From positions 1-64,000 of the forward strand of contig JAHHGV010000007.1 of the NCBI GenBank assembly GCA_019359695.1: a stretch of DNA of 64,000 nt. Direction: 5' to 3'. The DNA comes from Brasilonema angustatum HA4187-MV1 (lineage in GTDB: Bacteria > Cyanobacteriota > Cyanobacteriia > Cyanobacteriales > Nostocaceae). Positions 53,112-62,035 of this stretch are shown one piece after another. How positions within the stretch are numbered: the stretch's first letter is position 1; each line of letters opens with the position of its first letter. The position numbers were made by a program, and so were the translations under genes. The notes beneath the pieces are model-generated. The model saw only the letters and a program-made list of their open reading frames with translations. It was not told where the DNA came from and ran no database searches.

Positions 53112-53774
53112 ATGAGCAAAGCAACTATGGAAAATAGCCAGAGTATACAGCAGCAGTCATCGCAATCAAAAGCACCTATACCCAAGTCGGGGAAGAAAGT
53201 TCCACCAACGACAGGGAATAAAAATTTCCTGATAAATCTGCTTGTACGTCATACTTGGCTATTGCCAGCAGGGTTGTTATTGATTTCTCTAGGTAGTACT
53301 GCTGCTGCCTTGTACAGCTTGGGCTATGTGGGGCATATGCAACCAGAGGAAGCAGAAATCGCCCAAGCTGAAATTATCAAACCAATTAAAGCACCCTCCA
53401 AAGCAATCAACCCTACACCTTTATGGATGGTGGCTGCTATTGCTCTGAGTTGTGGTAGTGGTACCTTAATAATATTCCTACTGCTAAACCGTCGGGCACA
53501 GCCTCAAGAAGTCACAAATAACATTAACCGCTATCAAAAACGCTTAGCAAAACGTCGTCCAGCATCAAAACCCCGTCCCAAGAAGAACGTACCAGCTTTT
53601 GTGCCATCAAAACCAAGGACGCCTGTTGTCGCAATGCCCAAGCGAACAGAAACTGTAGTCACAGTTTTACCACCAGAACAAAATGTCTCGCCGAGTCAGG
53701 GTAAAGAATCTCTGGCAAATATATTGGATATGCGCAAACATACTCCATTGTCAACCATTATACGTAAAGATTAA
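53112..53774 (+). CDS. Two-helix membrane protein, conserved hypothetical
   Basis: The 220-residue protein has a Gln/Ser/Lys-rich N-terminus, transmembrane helices at about aa 49-70 (LLPAGLLLISLGSTAAALYS) and 104-126 (MVAAIALSCGSGTLIIFLLL), and a long basic Pro/Arg-rich C-terminal tail. The start is supported by GGAGGGTTAAAATG. Function unknown; such proteins with basic tails often link membrane and nucleic acid or cell-wall machinery, but nothing specific is visible. Confidence 0.7.
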   Translation: MSKATMENSQSIQQQSSQSKAPIPKSGKKVPPTTGNKNFLINLLVRHTWLLPAGLLLISLGSTAAALYSLGYVGHMQPEEAEIAQAEIIKPIKAPSKAINPTPLWMVAAIALSCGSGTLIIFLLLNRRAQPQEVTNNINRYQKRLAKRRPASKPRPKKNVPAFVPSKPRTPVVAMPKRTETVVTVLPPEQNVSPSQGKESLANILDMRKHTPLSTIIRKD

Positions 53775-53911
53775 TATAGCAGGGAACGCTTAACAGGGAA
53801 CAGGGAACACAACGACCACGCTCAATGCATCGCTCTTAACAGACTTGAAAGTCTCTTGGTGACCATGTTTTCTCATTAGTTCGTGTCCTAATCTACCTGG
53901 CGACTGCTATA
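53775..53911. repeat. MITE-like repeat, copy 2 (TATAGCAGGGAAC family)
   Basis: Begins TATAGCAGGGAACGCTTAAC, ends CGACTGCTATAC, with inverted ends TATAGCAG / CTGCTATA. Shares the right half (CTTGGTGACCRTGTTTTCTC and onward) with 4539-4655. Starts within two bases of the upstream stop codon. Confidence 0.7.
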
Positions 53912-54057
53912 CATAAAAATTAGCACAATTCACTAAACCGTATTGAAGTTTGAAATTTCTAGACTTCATCTGCTGTGCTTAGCAGTGAAAGATTGTGTTT
54001 CAAAAAAAGTCGCATTTTTGATTGCCAATAACATTTTTGCTAAGTGTTTACAAAGCA

Positions 54058-54515
54058 TCAGGTAGCTACATAACCGCCATCTACAACCAAAGACTGACTC
54101 ACGGTTTCTTCGCCTTCAGAGTCACGACGAGCCGCAACGACAACTTTTGCGCCTGCTTTACCAAAGGCGATCAGCAATGCTTCGGCTCCCTGCTGGAGCA
54201 TCGCCGTCGCCCGACCGATTCCAGAACTTCCACCTATAATAATTGCAACTTTGCCTTCAAACTCTGGAGAAACACAGGGGTGTAAGGGTGTAAGGGGAGC
54301 CAGTGCGTTGGGCGGGTTTCCCGACTTGAAGCACCTGGCGTTGTAGGGGTGTAAGGGAGCCAGTACTTGATGAGGGTCTCCCGACCTAGGTATCTGGTGA
54401 GACCAGCGCGAATGACGGCTTTCCCTCCCGCAGCGCTGGTCTCACCGTAAGGCGTGGCGTTAGCCATAGGGCGAACCCGGAGGGTGCTAGATATCAGTTC
54501 AAATTGACCTGCCAT
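54058..54515 (-). pseudogene. Short-chain dehydrogenase/reductase pseudogene
   Basis: Starts MAGQFE (54515), is interrupted by a 236-bp repeat insertion flanked by TTTGAA duplications, then continues with FEGKVAIIIGGSSGIGRATA, the NAD(P)-binding start of an SDR. A second insertion of 33 bases sits in a former GCGATCGCC site. The frame then reads GKAGAKVVVAARRDSEGEETV and jumps to the C-terminal SQSLVVDGGYVAT with the central 170 or so residues, including the catalytic YxxxK, missing. Thus two insertions and one large deletion; it cannot be functional. Confidence 0.85.
54262..54497. repeat. Composite dispersed repeat inserted in the SDR gene
   Basis: Flanked by TTCAAA on both sides (54256-54261 and 54498-54503), a 6-bp target duplication. 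Contains AGGGGTGTAAGGGTGTAAGG, GCCAGTGCGTTGGGCGGG and GCCAGTACTTGATGAGGG, the last also found at 12227-12266. Several repeat units are nested here. Confidence 0.75.
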
Positions 54516-54689
54516 AATTTATCCTGCAAAGACATACCAGACGCCAAGAAACAGAGATGCTTTTATTATGGGTGACTTGGCGGACATCATATCATTGGGG
54601 AATCAGCAAGAGCGCTTACACTCACCAACTGGCATACTTTAGGTGTGTAATCAAACTCTAACTTTCAGACAACACATGAAATTATAAAT

Positions 54690-54800
54690 TACTACGGATT
54701 AAGGGGTATGACCCATCATTTATTTATAGAATCATAAGGGGTCTAACCCATCATTTATTCATACGAAATCAGGGGTCTAACCCCACACTAATTTGTGACA
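54690..54800. repeat. Three spaced GGGGTCTAACCC-type repeats
   Basis: GGGGTATGACCC, GGGGTCTAACCC and GGGGTCTAACCCC occur at about 40-bp spacing, the first two followed by ATCATTTATT. Each is an imperfect palindrome. They lie upstream of the candidate RNA promoter; operator-like sites or repeat remains are both possible. Confidence 0.5.
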
Positions 54801-54846
54801 GAAAGAAGCACAAAAGTAGACTTGAGAGCCTTGTGAAGGACGATTT

Positions 54847-54874
54847 TTGTACTTTCCTCAAGTTAAGCTATACT
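54847..54874 (+). promoter_or_regulatory. Predicted promoter of tandem RNA copy 1
   Basis: TTGTAC (-35) and TATACT (-10) with a 16-bp spacer, directly upstream of a long gene-free transcript candidate that ends in a strong terminator. A start near 54881 is expected. Confidence 0.5.
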
Positions 54875-54880
54875 CATAGT

Positions 54881-55332
54881 GATTCAGCCACAAAAGTGAG
54901 GAACTATCTGGACTGATTACTAATTTATGTTGTGTTAGGTAGTTTGCAAAAAAAATAAAAAAATTGCCAAAGTGGCAACCAAGCTATGAGTGAATCGATT
55001 AAATTAAAGAAGGTAAACGACTTCAAGGGTTTTGTTATCAGGGTGTATCACATACCATAAAGTGTGATACATCTTTCACAAAAATTACCCAAGAAACAGA
55101 AAGTATATCCTCAAATGATCTACTGACTAGTTGTTGAGAGAAATCAATATGAATAATCAAGTTTACATTTACCGCGCCAGGAATATTCAGCCCGTACAGG
55201 CATTGTCCTTGACCTGCACATTAGCCCCCTAAATCACTGGCAGTGTCTGTACATATTCCTGTCTCTTCAGCGGTAAATGGTAAGTGGGAGCTTTGATAGC
55301 GTTTGGTATGCTTGCTCCCACTCTTTTTTTTT
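54881..55332 (+). ncRNA. Candidate structured RNA, copy 1
   Basis: From a predicted promoter to a strong rho-independent terminator (AGTGGGAGC...GCTCCCACT then TTTTTTTTT, 55283-55332). The conserved part 54947-55332 is repeated at 55408-55790. Helices visible: GTATCACA/TGTGATAC (55045-55071), TTTACCGC/GCGGTAAA, AGGAATAT/ATATTCCT and GTACAG/CTGTAC, the last three nested into one long arm (55166-55278). Two tiny ORFs lie inside (24 and 27 codons), but the second is truncated by a stop in the other copy. No match to tmRNA, RNase P, 6S or SRP RNA features that I know. Confidence 0.65.
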
Positions 55333-55407
55333 ACTTAACTTGACTAATATGAAATAAAGAATTTTTCAAAGATAAAATCTAAAATTGTGTTGTTATTGAT
55401 GAGCTTT

Positions 55408-55790
55408 CAAAAAATAAAAAAACTGCCAAAGTGGCAACCAAGCTATGAGTAAATCGATTAAATTAAAGAAGGTAAACGACTTCAAGGGTGTTGTTATCAG
55501 GGTGTATCACATACCATAAAGTGTGATACACCTTCTACCAAAAATCACCAAAGAAATAGAAAGTATATCACAAAATGATCTACTGACTAGTTGTTGAGAA
55601 AAATCAATATGAATAATCAAGTTTACATTTGCCGCACCAGGAATATTTAGCCCGTACAGGCATTGTCTTTAACCTGCACATTAGCCCCCTAAATCACTGG
55701 CAGTGTCTGTACATATTCCTGTCTCTTCAGCGGTAAATGGTAAGTGGGAGCTTTAATGGCGTTTGGTATGCCTGCTCCCACTTTTTTTTT
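55408..55790 (+). ncRNA. Candidate structured RNA, copy 2
   Basis: A direct repeat of 54947-55332 at roughly 90 percent identity by eye, with its own terminator (AGTGGGAGC...GCTCCCACTTTTTTTTT, 55743-55790). The hairpin GTATCACA/TGTGATAC is unchanged. In TTTGCCGC/GCGGTAAA a change leaves a G-U pair, so the helix is kept. The second internal ORF has a premature TAG. A separate promoter in the 75 bp between copies is not clear. Confidence 0.65.
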
Positions 55791-56298
55791 AATAGCAGAT
55801 AAGCCAAGTACAGTTAATCGAAAAGTTTTTTCCAATTGATCGAATAAGAGAACAGCGATTATTGGGAACAGGAAATTCTGTAAGCAGCGTCGAAGTGAGC
55901 CGAAGTGTTAAAGGGCAAGGATTAAAGTTCGTGGGAAGCACCTTTACCCCTTCACCGAACCGTATTGCCCGCACAACTATTAAGTGGTAAGTTTTGGGTG
56001 GGGGTTTAAATTTTTATGGGGATTCAAACGGAAGCATGAAAGCTCCGAAGTTTGATTGTCAAGAAATTGAATGAATTGACAATCAAACGTTATTTATGTC
56101 GAAAATGAAATGCGCGGAGGGTAAATTCGTTGGAATTCCTGGGACGCAAGAATCTGCGTGTCAAAAGAGCGCAGAGTGTCAACCAAAAACTCCTGTTGCC
56201 CGTTGCCTATTCCCAATTCAATTAACTCAAAGTATTTGTATAAACAGAAAACATAGTGCAAAATAAGCAAAATCAGAATGTGTGACGAGGTTCACAAA
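55791..56298. other. Intergenic region upstream of murE
   Basis: Contains an ACCGAACCGTATTG fragment (near 55956) like the end of the 135-bp MITE, and an inverted pair TTTGATTGTCAAG / GAATTGACAATCAAA around 56052-56088. No gene is supported. The murE promoter should lie in the last 100 bp. Confidence 0.45.
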
Positions 56299-57792
56299 AT
56301 GAAACTGCGGGAGTTACTAGCGACTGTAGATGATGTTGTGCAGTTACCACAACATCCAGCAATGGATGCCGAAATCAAGAATTTAAAGACAAATTCCCAT
56401 GCTTGCGTTGCGGGAGATTTGTTTATTGGGATGCCTGGAACACGAGTTGATGGTGGAGACTTTTGGCAAAGTGCGATCGCCGCTGGTGCTGTAGCTGCAA
56501 TTATTTCTCCTCAAGCAGCACAGAAACATCCACCGACACCATCTGCTTGTGTGATCAGCACTGATAACATCACAAAAGCCTGTGCCCAATTAGCAGCGAC
56601 TTTCTACGACTATCCTGGACAAAAACTCAAACTTGTAGGTGTGACGGGCACAAATGGTAAAACCACAACCACCCACCTGATTGAGTATTTTCTGCATCAA
56701 GCAAATCTGCCAACAGCTTTAATGGGGACTCTCTACACTCGTTGGCATGGTTTTGTCCAAACTGCTGCTTATACAACACCGTTTGCAGTGGAACTGCAAC
56801 AGCAGCTAGCGACGGCTTTTGATGCTGGGAATGAGTACGGAGTGATGGAAGTGAGTTCCCACGCTTTGGCGCAGGGTCGAATTTTGGGTTGTCAGTTCGA
56901 GGTAGGGGTGTTTAGCAATCTTACCCAAGACCATCTGGACTTTCACCTTGATATGGAAGATTATTTTACAGCAAAAGCACTGCTGTTTAGTCCTCAATAT
57001 CTTAAGGGACGGGCAATCATTAACGCTGATGACTCCTACGGCAAGCGGTTAATAGCATCCTTAAACGCAGAGAAAGTCTGGAGTTATAGTGTTAATGATT
57101 CTACAGCTGATTTGTGGATGAGTAACCTGAGTTATGAACCGAATGGTGTCAGTGGTACATTGCATACACCAAAAGGTGAGGTTGCTTTTCGTTCACCGCT
57201 TGTTGGTCAATATAACCTAGAAAATTTACTGGCAGCAGTAGGAGCAGTTTTACACTTGGGGTTAGATTTACAGTTAGTCGCATCTGTTATACCTGAGTTT
57301 CCCGGAGTTCCGGGACGGATGGAAAGAGTACAAATTCTTCCGGAGCAAGATATCAGTGTTATTGTGGATTATGCCCACACACCAGATAGTTTGGAGAATT
57401 TGCTCAAAGCAACGCGAGCGTTTATTCCAGGGAAAATGATTTGCGTGTTTGGGTGTGGAGGCGATCGCGATCGCACCAAACGCCCGAAAATGGGTAAAAT
57501 AGCTGCTCAATTAGCAGATGTCGCTGTAGTGACATCCGATAATCCCCGTACTGAAGACCCAGAAAGGATTTTGCAGGATATTTTAGAAGGAATTCCAGAA
57601 ACAGTAAAGCCGATAGTGATGGGCGATCGCGCAACCGCCATTCGTACTGCCATATTGCAAGCACAACCTGGAGACGGCGTTTTACTTGCCGGAAAAGGTC
57701 ACGAAGACTACCAAATTCTTGGAACAGAAAAAATCCATTTTGATGATCGAGAACACGCACGAGAAGCCTTAGAAGAAAGGATGAAAAGATAA
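56299..57792 (+). CDS. murE: UDP-N-acetylmuramoyl-tripeptide synthetase
   Basis: Adds the third amino acid to UDP-MurNAc-L-Ala-D-Glu in the cytoplasm. The 497-residue protein has the Mur ligase P-loop TGTNGKTTTTHL, EVSSHAL, the substrate Lys region and the DNPR motif in SDNPRTEDP, which marks meso-diaminopimelate specificity. Ends GKGHEDYQILG...HFDDREHA as usual. The ATG at 56299, preceded by GAGG at 8 bases, is preferred over an ATG 21 bases upstream. Works in the same pathway as ddl. Confidence 0.96.
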   Translation: MKLRELLATVDDVVQLPQHPAMDAEIKNLKTNSHACVAGDLFIGMPGTRVDGGDFWQSAIAAGAVAAIISPQAAQKHPPTPSACVISTDNITKACAQLAATFYDYPGQKLKLVGVTGTNGKTTTTHLIEYFLHQANLPTALMGTLYTRWHGFVQTAAYTTPFAVELQQQLATAFDAGNEYGVMEVSSHALAQGRILGCQFEVGVFSNLTQDHLDFHLDMEDYFTAKALLFSPQYLKGRAIINADDSYGKRLIASLNAEKVWSYSVNDSTADLWMSNLSYEPNGVSGTLHTPKGEVAFRSPLVGQYNLENLLAAVGAVLHLGLDLQLVASVIPEFPGVPGRMERVQILPEQDISVIVDYAHTPDSLENLLKATRAFIPGKMICVFGCGGDRDRTKRPKMGKIAAQLADVAVVTSDNPRTEDPERILQDILEGIPETVKPIVMGDRATAIRTAILQAQPGDGVLLAGKGHEDYQILGTEKIHFDDREHAREALEERMKR

Positions 57793-57801
57793 AAAAACAT
57801 G

Positions 57802-57831
57802 CACGCAGATGATAACTCGATCATCTACGTG
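57802..57831. terminator. Hairpin between convergent murE and VCBS genes
   Basis: CACGCAGATGAT-aactcg-ATCATCTACGTG forms a stem in the 72-bp gap between the ends of two convergent genes. It lacks a long T-run but is well placed to end both transcripts. Confidence 0.5.
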
Positions 57832-57864
57832 TACATTGTTTATAATCTGCATCACCACAAATTT

Positions 57865-59082
57865 CTAGAAAACAGACCACTCTACCGGAACAGCATCTGT
57901 AGAAGATGCAGAAACTGTAGTACCATTCATCTGCCAGATACTATTCTCACCAGTGTCGTATCTACGCCAAAAGATGTCACTCTTGCCATCACCATTGTAA
58001 TCGCCAATGCTGGGTTGCCAAGCTGGATCAGTTGCGGGCAGAAAAGCTGCAGTCTCAACGGATGTGCCATCCATCAACCAAGCAGTGTTTTCACCAGTTT
58101 GAGCATTATGCCAGAAGATGTCACTCTTGCCGTCACCGTTGAAATCACCAATACTAGATTTCCAGGAAGAATCTTTCTTGTCCAGAGAACCTGAGCTGAC
58201 GAAAATACCATTCATCAGCCAAACAGCATTTTCATCCGTTTGATTATTGTGCCAGAGCAAGTCGGTTTTACCATCACCGTTAAAATCGCCAAGGCTATAA
58301 TTCCAAGACGGATCTACTTTCGATAGAGAATATTCTGATGTGTCGGTACCATTTACAAACCAAATAGCATTTTCTCCCGTTGTTTGATTACGCCAAAAGA
58401 TGTCGCTTTTGCCATTACCATCGAAATCAACAATACTGTAAGACCATTGTGAATCAGTTTTGGGCAAAAAAGCTGCACTGGTTACTGTTGTGCCATCCAT
58501 CAGCCAAGTGGCATTTTCACCAGTTTTGGAATTGCGCCAGAAAATATCGCTTCTACCATCGCCATTAAAATCAGCAATGCTAGCAGTCCACGATGGATCG
58601 ACTTTCTCCAAATTAACCGCAGAAGCTATTTTTGTGCCATCCATCAGCCAAATGGAGTTCTCACCCGTAGTCTTATTGTGCCAAAAGATGTCAGTTTTGC
58701 CATCACGGTTAAAATCGGCATAAGCAAAGTCCCAAGATGAGTCTACCTTCGGTAAGGATCCGGCTGTCGGCTTTGAGCCATCCATAAGCCAAACAGCAGT
58801 TTCACCTGTTTGAGAATTGCGCCACAATCTGTCAGTTTTGCCATCACCGTTAAAATCGGCAACAATTCCCGTACTACTGAACAAACGATTAGGATTAGAA
58901 TTTGTTTTTGTAGTGACAGTATCTACAGGCTGCATCGAATCTTCTAGCAGTGATGGCAAAGAAGAGCGTCCAATGCCTATAACAGAATTCAAACCATCCG
59001 TGTTTATAAAATTATCGGAGGTTGGGAGAGATTGGAGTGCACTAGTACTTTTAGAAGAGTCCAAGATCCCAGATGCAAACAT
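57865..59082 (-). CDS. FG-GAP/VCBS-repeat protein, paralog 1
   Basis: The 405-residue protein has a Ser/Thr-rich N-terminal 75 residues followed by seven repeats of about 47 residues with the calcium-binding DFNGDGKTDIFWRN pattern and TGENxxWLMDGT. Seven such repeats suggest a seven-bladed beta-propeller like integrin-alpha or PVC-type VCBS domains. No standard signal peptide, so export (if any) is non-classical. ATG at 59082, with ACACTAGT about 20 bases upstream as in its paralog. Role unknown, perhaps extracellular adhesion. Confidence 0.82.
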   Translation of the reverse strand: MFASGILDSSKSTSALQSLPTSDNFINTDGLNSVIGIGRSSLPSLLEDSMQPVDTVTTKTNSNPNRLFSSTGIVADFNGDGKTDRLWRNSQTGETAVWLMDGSKPTAGSLPKVDSSWDFAYADFNRDGKTDIFWHNKTTGENSIWLMDGTKIASAVNLEKVDPSWTASIADFNGDGRSDIFWRNSKTGENATWLMDGTTVTSAAFLPKTDSQWSYSIVDFDGNGKSDIFWRNQTTGENAIWFVNGTDTSEYSLSKVDPSWNYSLGDFNGDGKTDLLWHNNQTDENAVWLMNGIFVSSGSLDKKDSSWKSSIGDFNGDGKSDIFWHNAQTGENTAWLMDGTSVETAAFLPATDPAWQPSIGDYNGDGKSDIFWRRYDTGENSIWQMNGTTVSASSTDAVPVEWSVF

Positions 59083-59537
59083 AATGTTTGTTTATGACTA
59101 GTGTTCATTATTTTTTTAACTGTTTTTTTTGCATGTTTCTGTTAAGACATAACATCTGTTATTTTTGTTATTTGTGATCAAACTGTATTTGCTAATAACA
59201 AATATGTTGTTAATAACACAGATGAGCGTAGTAGTTATCAATTGCGTGTAATATAGCCTCGAATTAAATAGCTATCATCGGCTACAGTGAGCATGCCAGA
59301 AAACCAGACATATTTATACAGAAGATGCATTCTACTACTTCTATATAAAGTTGCTATAGCAGTCTTAAATCCTGAGCCGCTACGGGCACGCACTCGCGTG
59401 TGTCAACAACAAAATTCCCGACTTTTATAAGAAGTCGGGAATCTGAACATTTCAGTTAAATCTCAAATAATTTGTCATTGATGACTTGCAAGAACAAATC
59501 AATTACGAATCACAAATTACGAATTATACAAAAATTC
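59083..59537. other. Intergenic region between the two VCBS paralogs
   Basis: A promoter region for paralog 1 (AT-rich, with repeated AATAACA words) and, closer to paralog 2, a hairpin at 59414-59442. No gene. Confidence 0.4.
59414..59442 (-). terminator. Hairpin downstream of VCBS paralog 2
   Basis: ATTCCCGACTT / AAGTCGGGAAT, 11-bp perfect stem with a 7-base loop, followed on the minus strand by TTTTGTTG. About 95 bp past the paralog 2 stop. Confidence 0.6.
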
Positions 59538-60788
59538 TTAGGCAGTCTGCCACGCTTTGTCAACTGTCGGTAGAGCAGATTCAGTAGGGGTAGAACCATT
59601 CATCTGCCAAACCTTGTTCTCACCTGTTTGGTAATTGCGCCAGAAGATATCAGTCTTGCCATCTCCATCAACATCGCTAATACTTGGTTTCCAAGCTGCA
59701 CTTTGTGTCGGTAAAGCAGTGTCACTGACAACATTTGCACCATCCATGGTCCAAATCTTGCTCTCACCTGTCTGCTGATTAGACCAAAGCAGATCTGTCT
59801 TACCATTACCATCAAAATCACCAACACTGGATGTCCAACCTGCACTTTGTGTCGGTAAGGCAGTCTGAGAAACAACGTTTGAGCCATCCATTAGCCAGGT
59901 AGAGTTCTCACCTGTTTTATCATTACGCCAGAGGATGTCGGTTTTACCATCACCATTGAAATCTGCAAGACTAGGCTGCCAATCTGTACCAAGGGTTGGC
60001 AATGCAGTTTTAGTAACGGTGTTACCATTGGTTATCCAAAGAGTGTTTTCACCTGTTGTTTTATCACGCCATAAGGTGTCAGTTTTACCATCACCGTTGA
60101 AATCACCAATAGTCCCTGTCCAGTTTGGATTAACCGCCTCCAAAGCAGACGAAGCCAGAACCTGTGTTCCATCCATCAGCCATACAGCATTCTCACCGGT
60201 TTTTGTATTGTGCCATCCAAGGTCGGTTTTGCCGTCACCATTGAACTCACCAGGACTGAAAGTCCAGTCTGTAGGGACATTCGCCACAGCTGCCTCTGAG
60301 GCAATATTTGTGCCATCCATCAGCCAAATGGTGTTATCACCCGTTTTGGTATTGCGCCAGATGACGTCAGTTTTGCCGTCACCGTTGAAATCTGCAAATT
60401 TAGCGTCCCAATCTGAACTCATTGTTTTCAACGCAGCCTGAGAGGCAACATTTGTACCATCCATTAGCCAGATAGCGTTTTCACCAGTTTGAGGGTTACG
60501 CCAAAACTTGTCCTTCTTTCCATCACCATTAAAATCAGGAAAAATTGCTGCGCTTGTAAATATGGGATTAGGATTAGGATTAGGATTAGCAATATTCGGA
60601 AGGGTTATTGCTGTATCATAAGACTCTTGATCTGCATCTAATAAAGATTGTGAAGAGGCACTCAGGCTCGAAGTATTATTTAAAAGACCATCTTTCTCAA
60701 AACTATTTGTGGGTTGAATATTTAATGCCCTAGAAGAATTTGCCGCTCCTAAAGTTGAAGAGCTTAAGGTATTTTGAGATTCCAACAT
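59538..60788 (-). CDS. FG-GAP/VCBS-repeat protein, paralog 2
   Basis: The 416-residue protein has the same layout as the gene downstream: a Ser/Asn-rich N-terminus, a short Asn-Pro dipeptide repeat (NPNPNPNP, encoded by a GGATTA hexamer array near 60565-60590), then seven DFNGDGKTD-type repeats with TGENxxWLMDG. Overall similarity shows a tandem duplication followed by divergence. ATG at 60788 preceded by the same ACACTAGT leader word. Probably binds calcium. Confidence 0.82.
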   Translation of the reverse strand: MLESQNTLSSSTLGAANSSRALNIQPTNSFEKDGLLNNTSSLSASSQSLLDADQESYDTAITLPNIANPNPNPNPIFTSAAIFPDFNGDGKKDKFWRNPQTGENAIWLMDGTNVASQAALKTMSSDWDAKFADFNGDGKTDVIWRNTKTGDNTIWLMDGTNIASEAAVANVPTDWTFSPGEFNGDGKTDLGWHNTKTGENAVWLMDGTQVLASSALEAVNPNWTGTIGDFNGDGKTDTLWRDKTTGENTLWITNGNTVTKTALPTLGTDWQPSLADFNGDGKTDILWRNDKTGENSTWLMDGSNVVSQTALPTQSAGWTSSVGDFDGNGKTDLLWSNQQTGESKIWTMDGANVVSDTALPTQSAAWKPSISDVDGDGKTDIFWRNYQTGENKVWQMNGSTPTESALPTVDKAWQTA

Positions 60789-60930
60789 GGTGTTTATCTA
60801 TCACTAGTGTTGATCAATGTTTTAACGCCTTTTTTGATTTCGTTTTGTCATCATTTAACAAAAATGATGTTTTAATTCTGTTTCTTTCATACTTTGTTGA
60901 ATCCGTGCTTATTATAAGAAAATACGACAT

Positions 60931-60959
60931 TCAAACTGTTATTGAATAACAGTTTGAAT
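60931..60959. repeat. Perfect 29-bp palindrome
   Basis: TTCAAACTGTTATT-g-AATAACAGTTTGAA, upstream of VCBS paralog 2. It could be a binding site for a dimeric regulator or a hairpin. No T-run after it. Confidence 0.6.
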
Positions 60960-60974
60960 ATTTGATAAAATAGT

Positions 60975-61096
60975 TATAGCAATCCGTGCAGGAGTTGTGA
61001 AATTACTCGTTGAGGTAGGGAACGCTTAACGCTTAACAGGGAAGAAGAATCTACAAATTTACTTTGTTTTTTCACAAATGAAATAGGACTGCTATA
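60975..61096. repeat. MITE-like repeat with TATAGCA termini, copy 2
   Basis: Shares TATAGCAATCCGTGCAGGAG, TACTCGTTGAGGTAGGG and ACAAATGAAATAGGACTGCT with 8833-8977, but lacks a segment in the middle. Non-coding. Confidence 0.75.
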
Positions 61097-61220
61097 TTAG
61101 CCCTGAATCACTACTTATGAGTTTTTTCGGTAAATACATCAATACAGTTCAGTTAAGTAGGTGGGTGGAAAAATTTATAAGTATCTAACGAAAAATTAAC
61201 CAGAGCAATTAGAGTTAAAT

Positions 61221-61322
61221 TTAAGACGTTGCGTAATGTAGGAGTCAAAAGCGCACCTAAGCCATAAACTATTTAAGACGTTGCGTAATGTAGGAGTCAA
61301 AAGCGCACCTAAGCCATAAACT
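61221..61322. repeat. Perfect 52-bp tandem direct repeat
   Basis: The unit starting TTAAGACGTTGCGTAATG is present twice back to back (61221-61272 and 61273-61322) without differences over about 50 bp, so the duplication is recent. Confidence 0.85.
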
Positions 61323-62035
61323 TTAGTGCCGTACTCTGTTGCTAATGCACACCATACACAGATTTTATGTTTCAATACGGTTCAGTTAAGGGTAATTTTA
61401 GGTTGGTTTGAGGCTTTGCGAAACCCAACAAATGCTTGAAGGGGAGTTCCCCCCGTTGTAGCACGTGCCGTTCCATTTTAATGGACTTTACCTATTAGCC
61501 TGGGACTTATACCCTTTCACAAAAATCTTGATACATTTGACTCCCCCTACTTCCCCCTTCGGGTTCCCGATAGCCTTTTGCCGTGGCGGAGCGCCATAGG
61601 GCGTTGGAAACCCTACCAAGAGCGCTGTCTCACCTACTCCCCCACTTACCCGCGTTTGTTCTAACTTTAAAGTGAAACGGTATTACAGTCCTAGGCGGAC
61701 AAAACGGAGTGAAATAAAATGTAATACTTTTGACATTTTTGACCAGGTGCAAGATATAAATTGACCTACTACGCACTGGTGAAGTTGTATTATGAAAAGT
61801 TTTATCAAGGAGAAAAAATGAAATCATAATATGTTATTATTTCGTTACTATAGAATTCCTATTTGATTTTTGAACGGAATTCAGTACAGTTTATGTTAAG
61901 CGTTCGGGTGTTCCCTATTAAGCTTTCCCTGTTAAGCGTTAAGCGCGATGCACTGAGCTTGGTCGTTGTGTTCCCTACCTCTACTTTGTCAATTCACACT
62001 CATCAAACCGGATTCCTATAGTAGGAATAATAACT
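61323..62035. other. Repeat-rich intergenic region
   Basis: Fragments of several dispersed families: CAATACGGTTCAGTTAAG (61373, MITE-end-like), GGGGAGTTCCCCCCGTTG (61442), CCCGATAGCC and GTAAGCGT-type words, and AGCGTTAAGC/GTTCCCT (61895-61975) related to the TATAGCAGGGAAC family in reverse. No gene is supported. Confidence 0.45.

Noticed and set aside
54234-54515. 93-codon minus-strand frame taken as a gene
   Set aside because: Only its first six codons belong to a gene (the SDR); the rest is inserted repeat.
54986-55060. 24-residue peptide in the tandem RNA, possible leader or RiPP precursor
   Set aside because: The differences between copies are non-synonymous, no ribosome site is seen, and the neighbouring second mini-ORF is truncated in copy 2; RNA structure explains conservation better.
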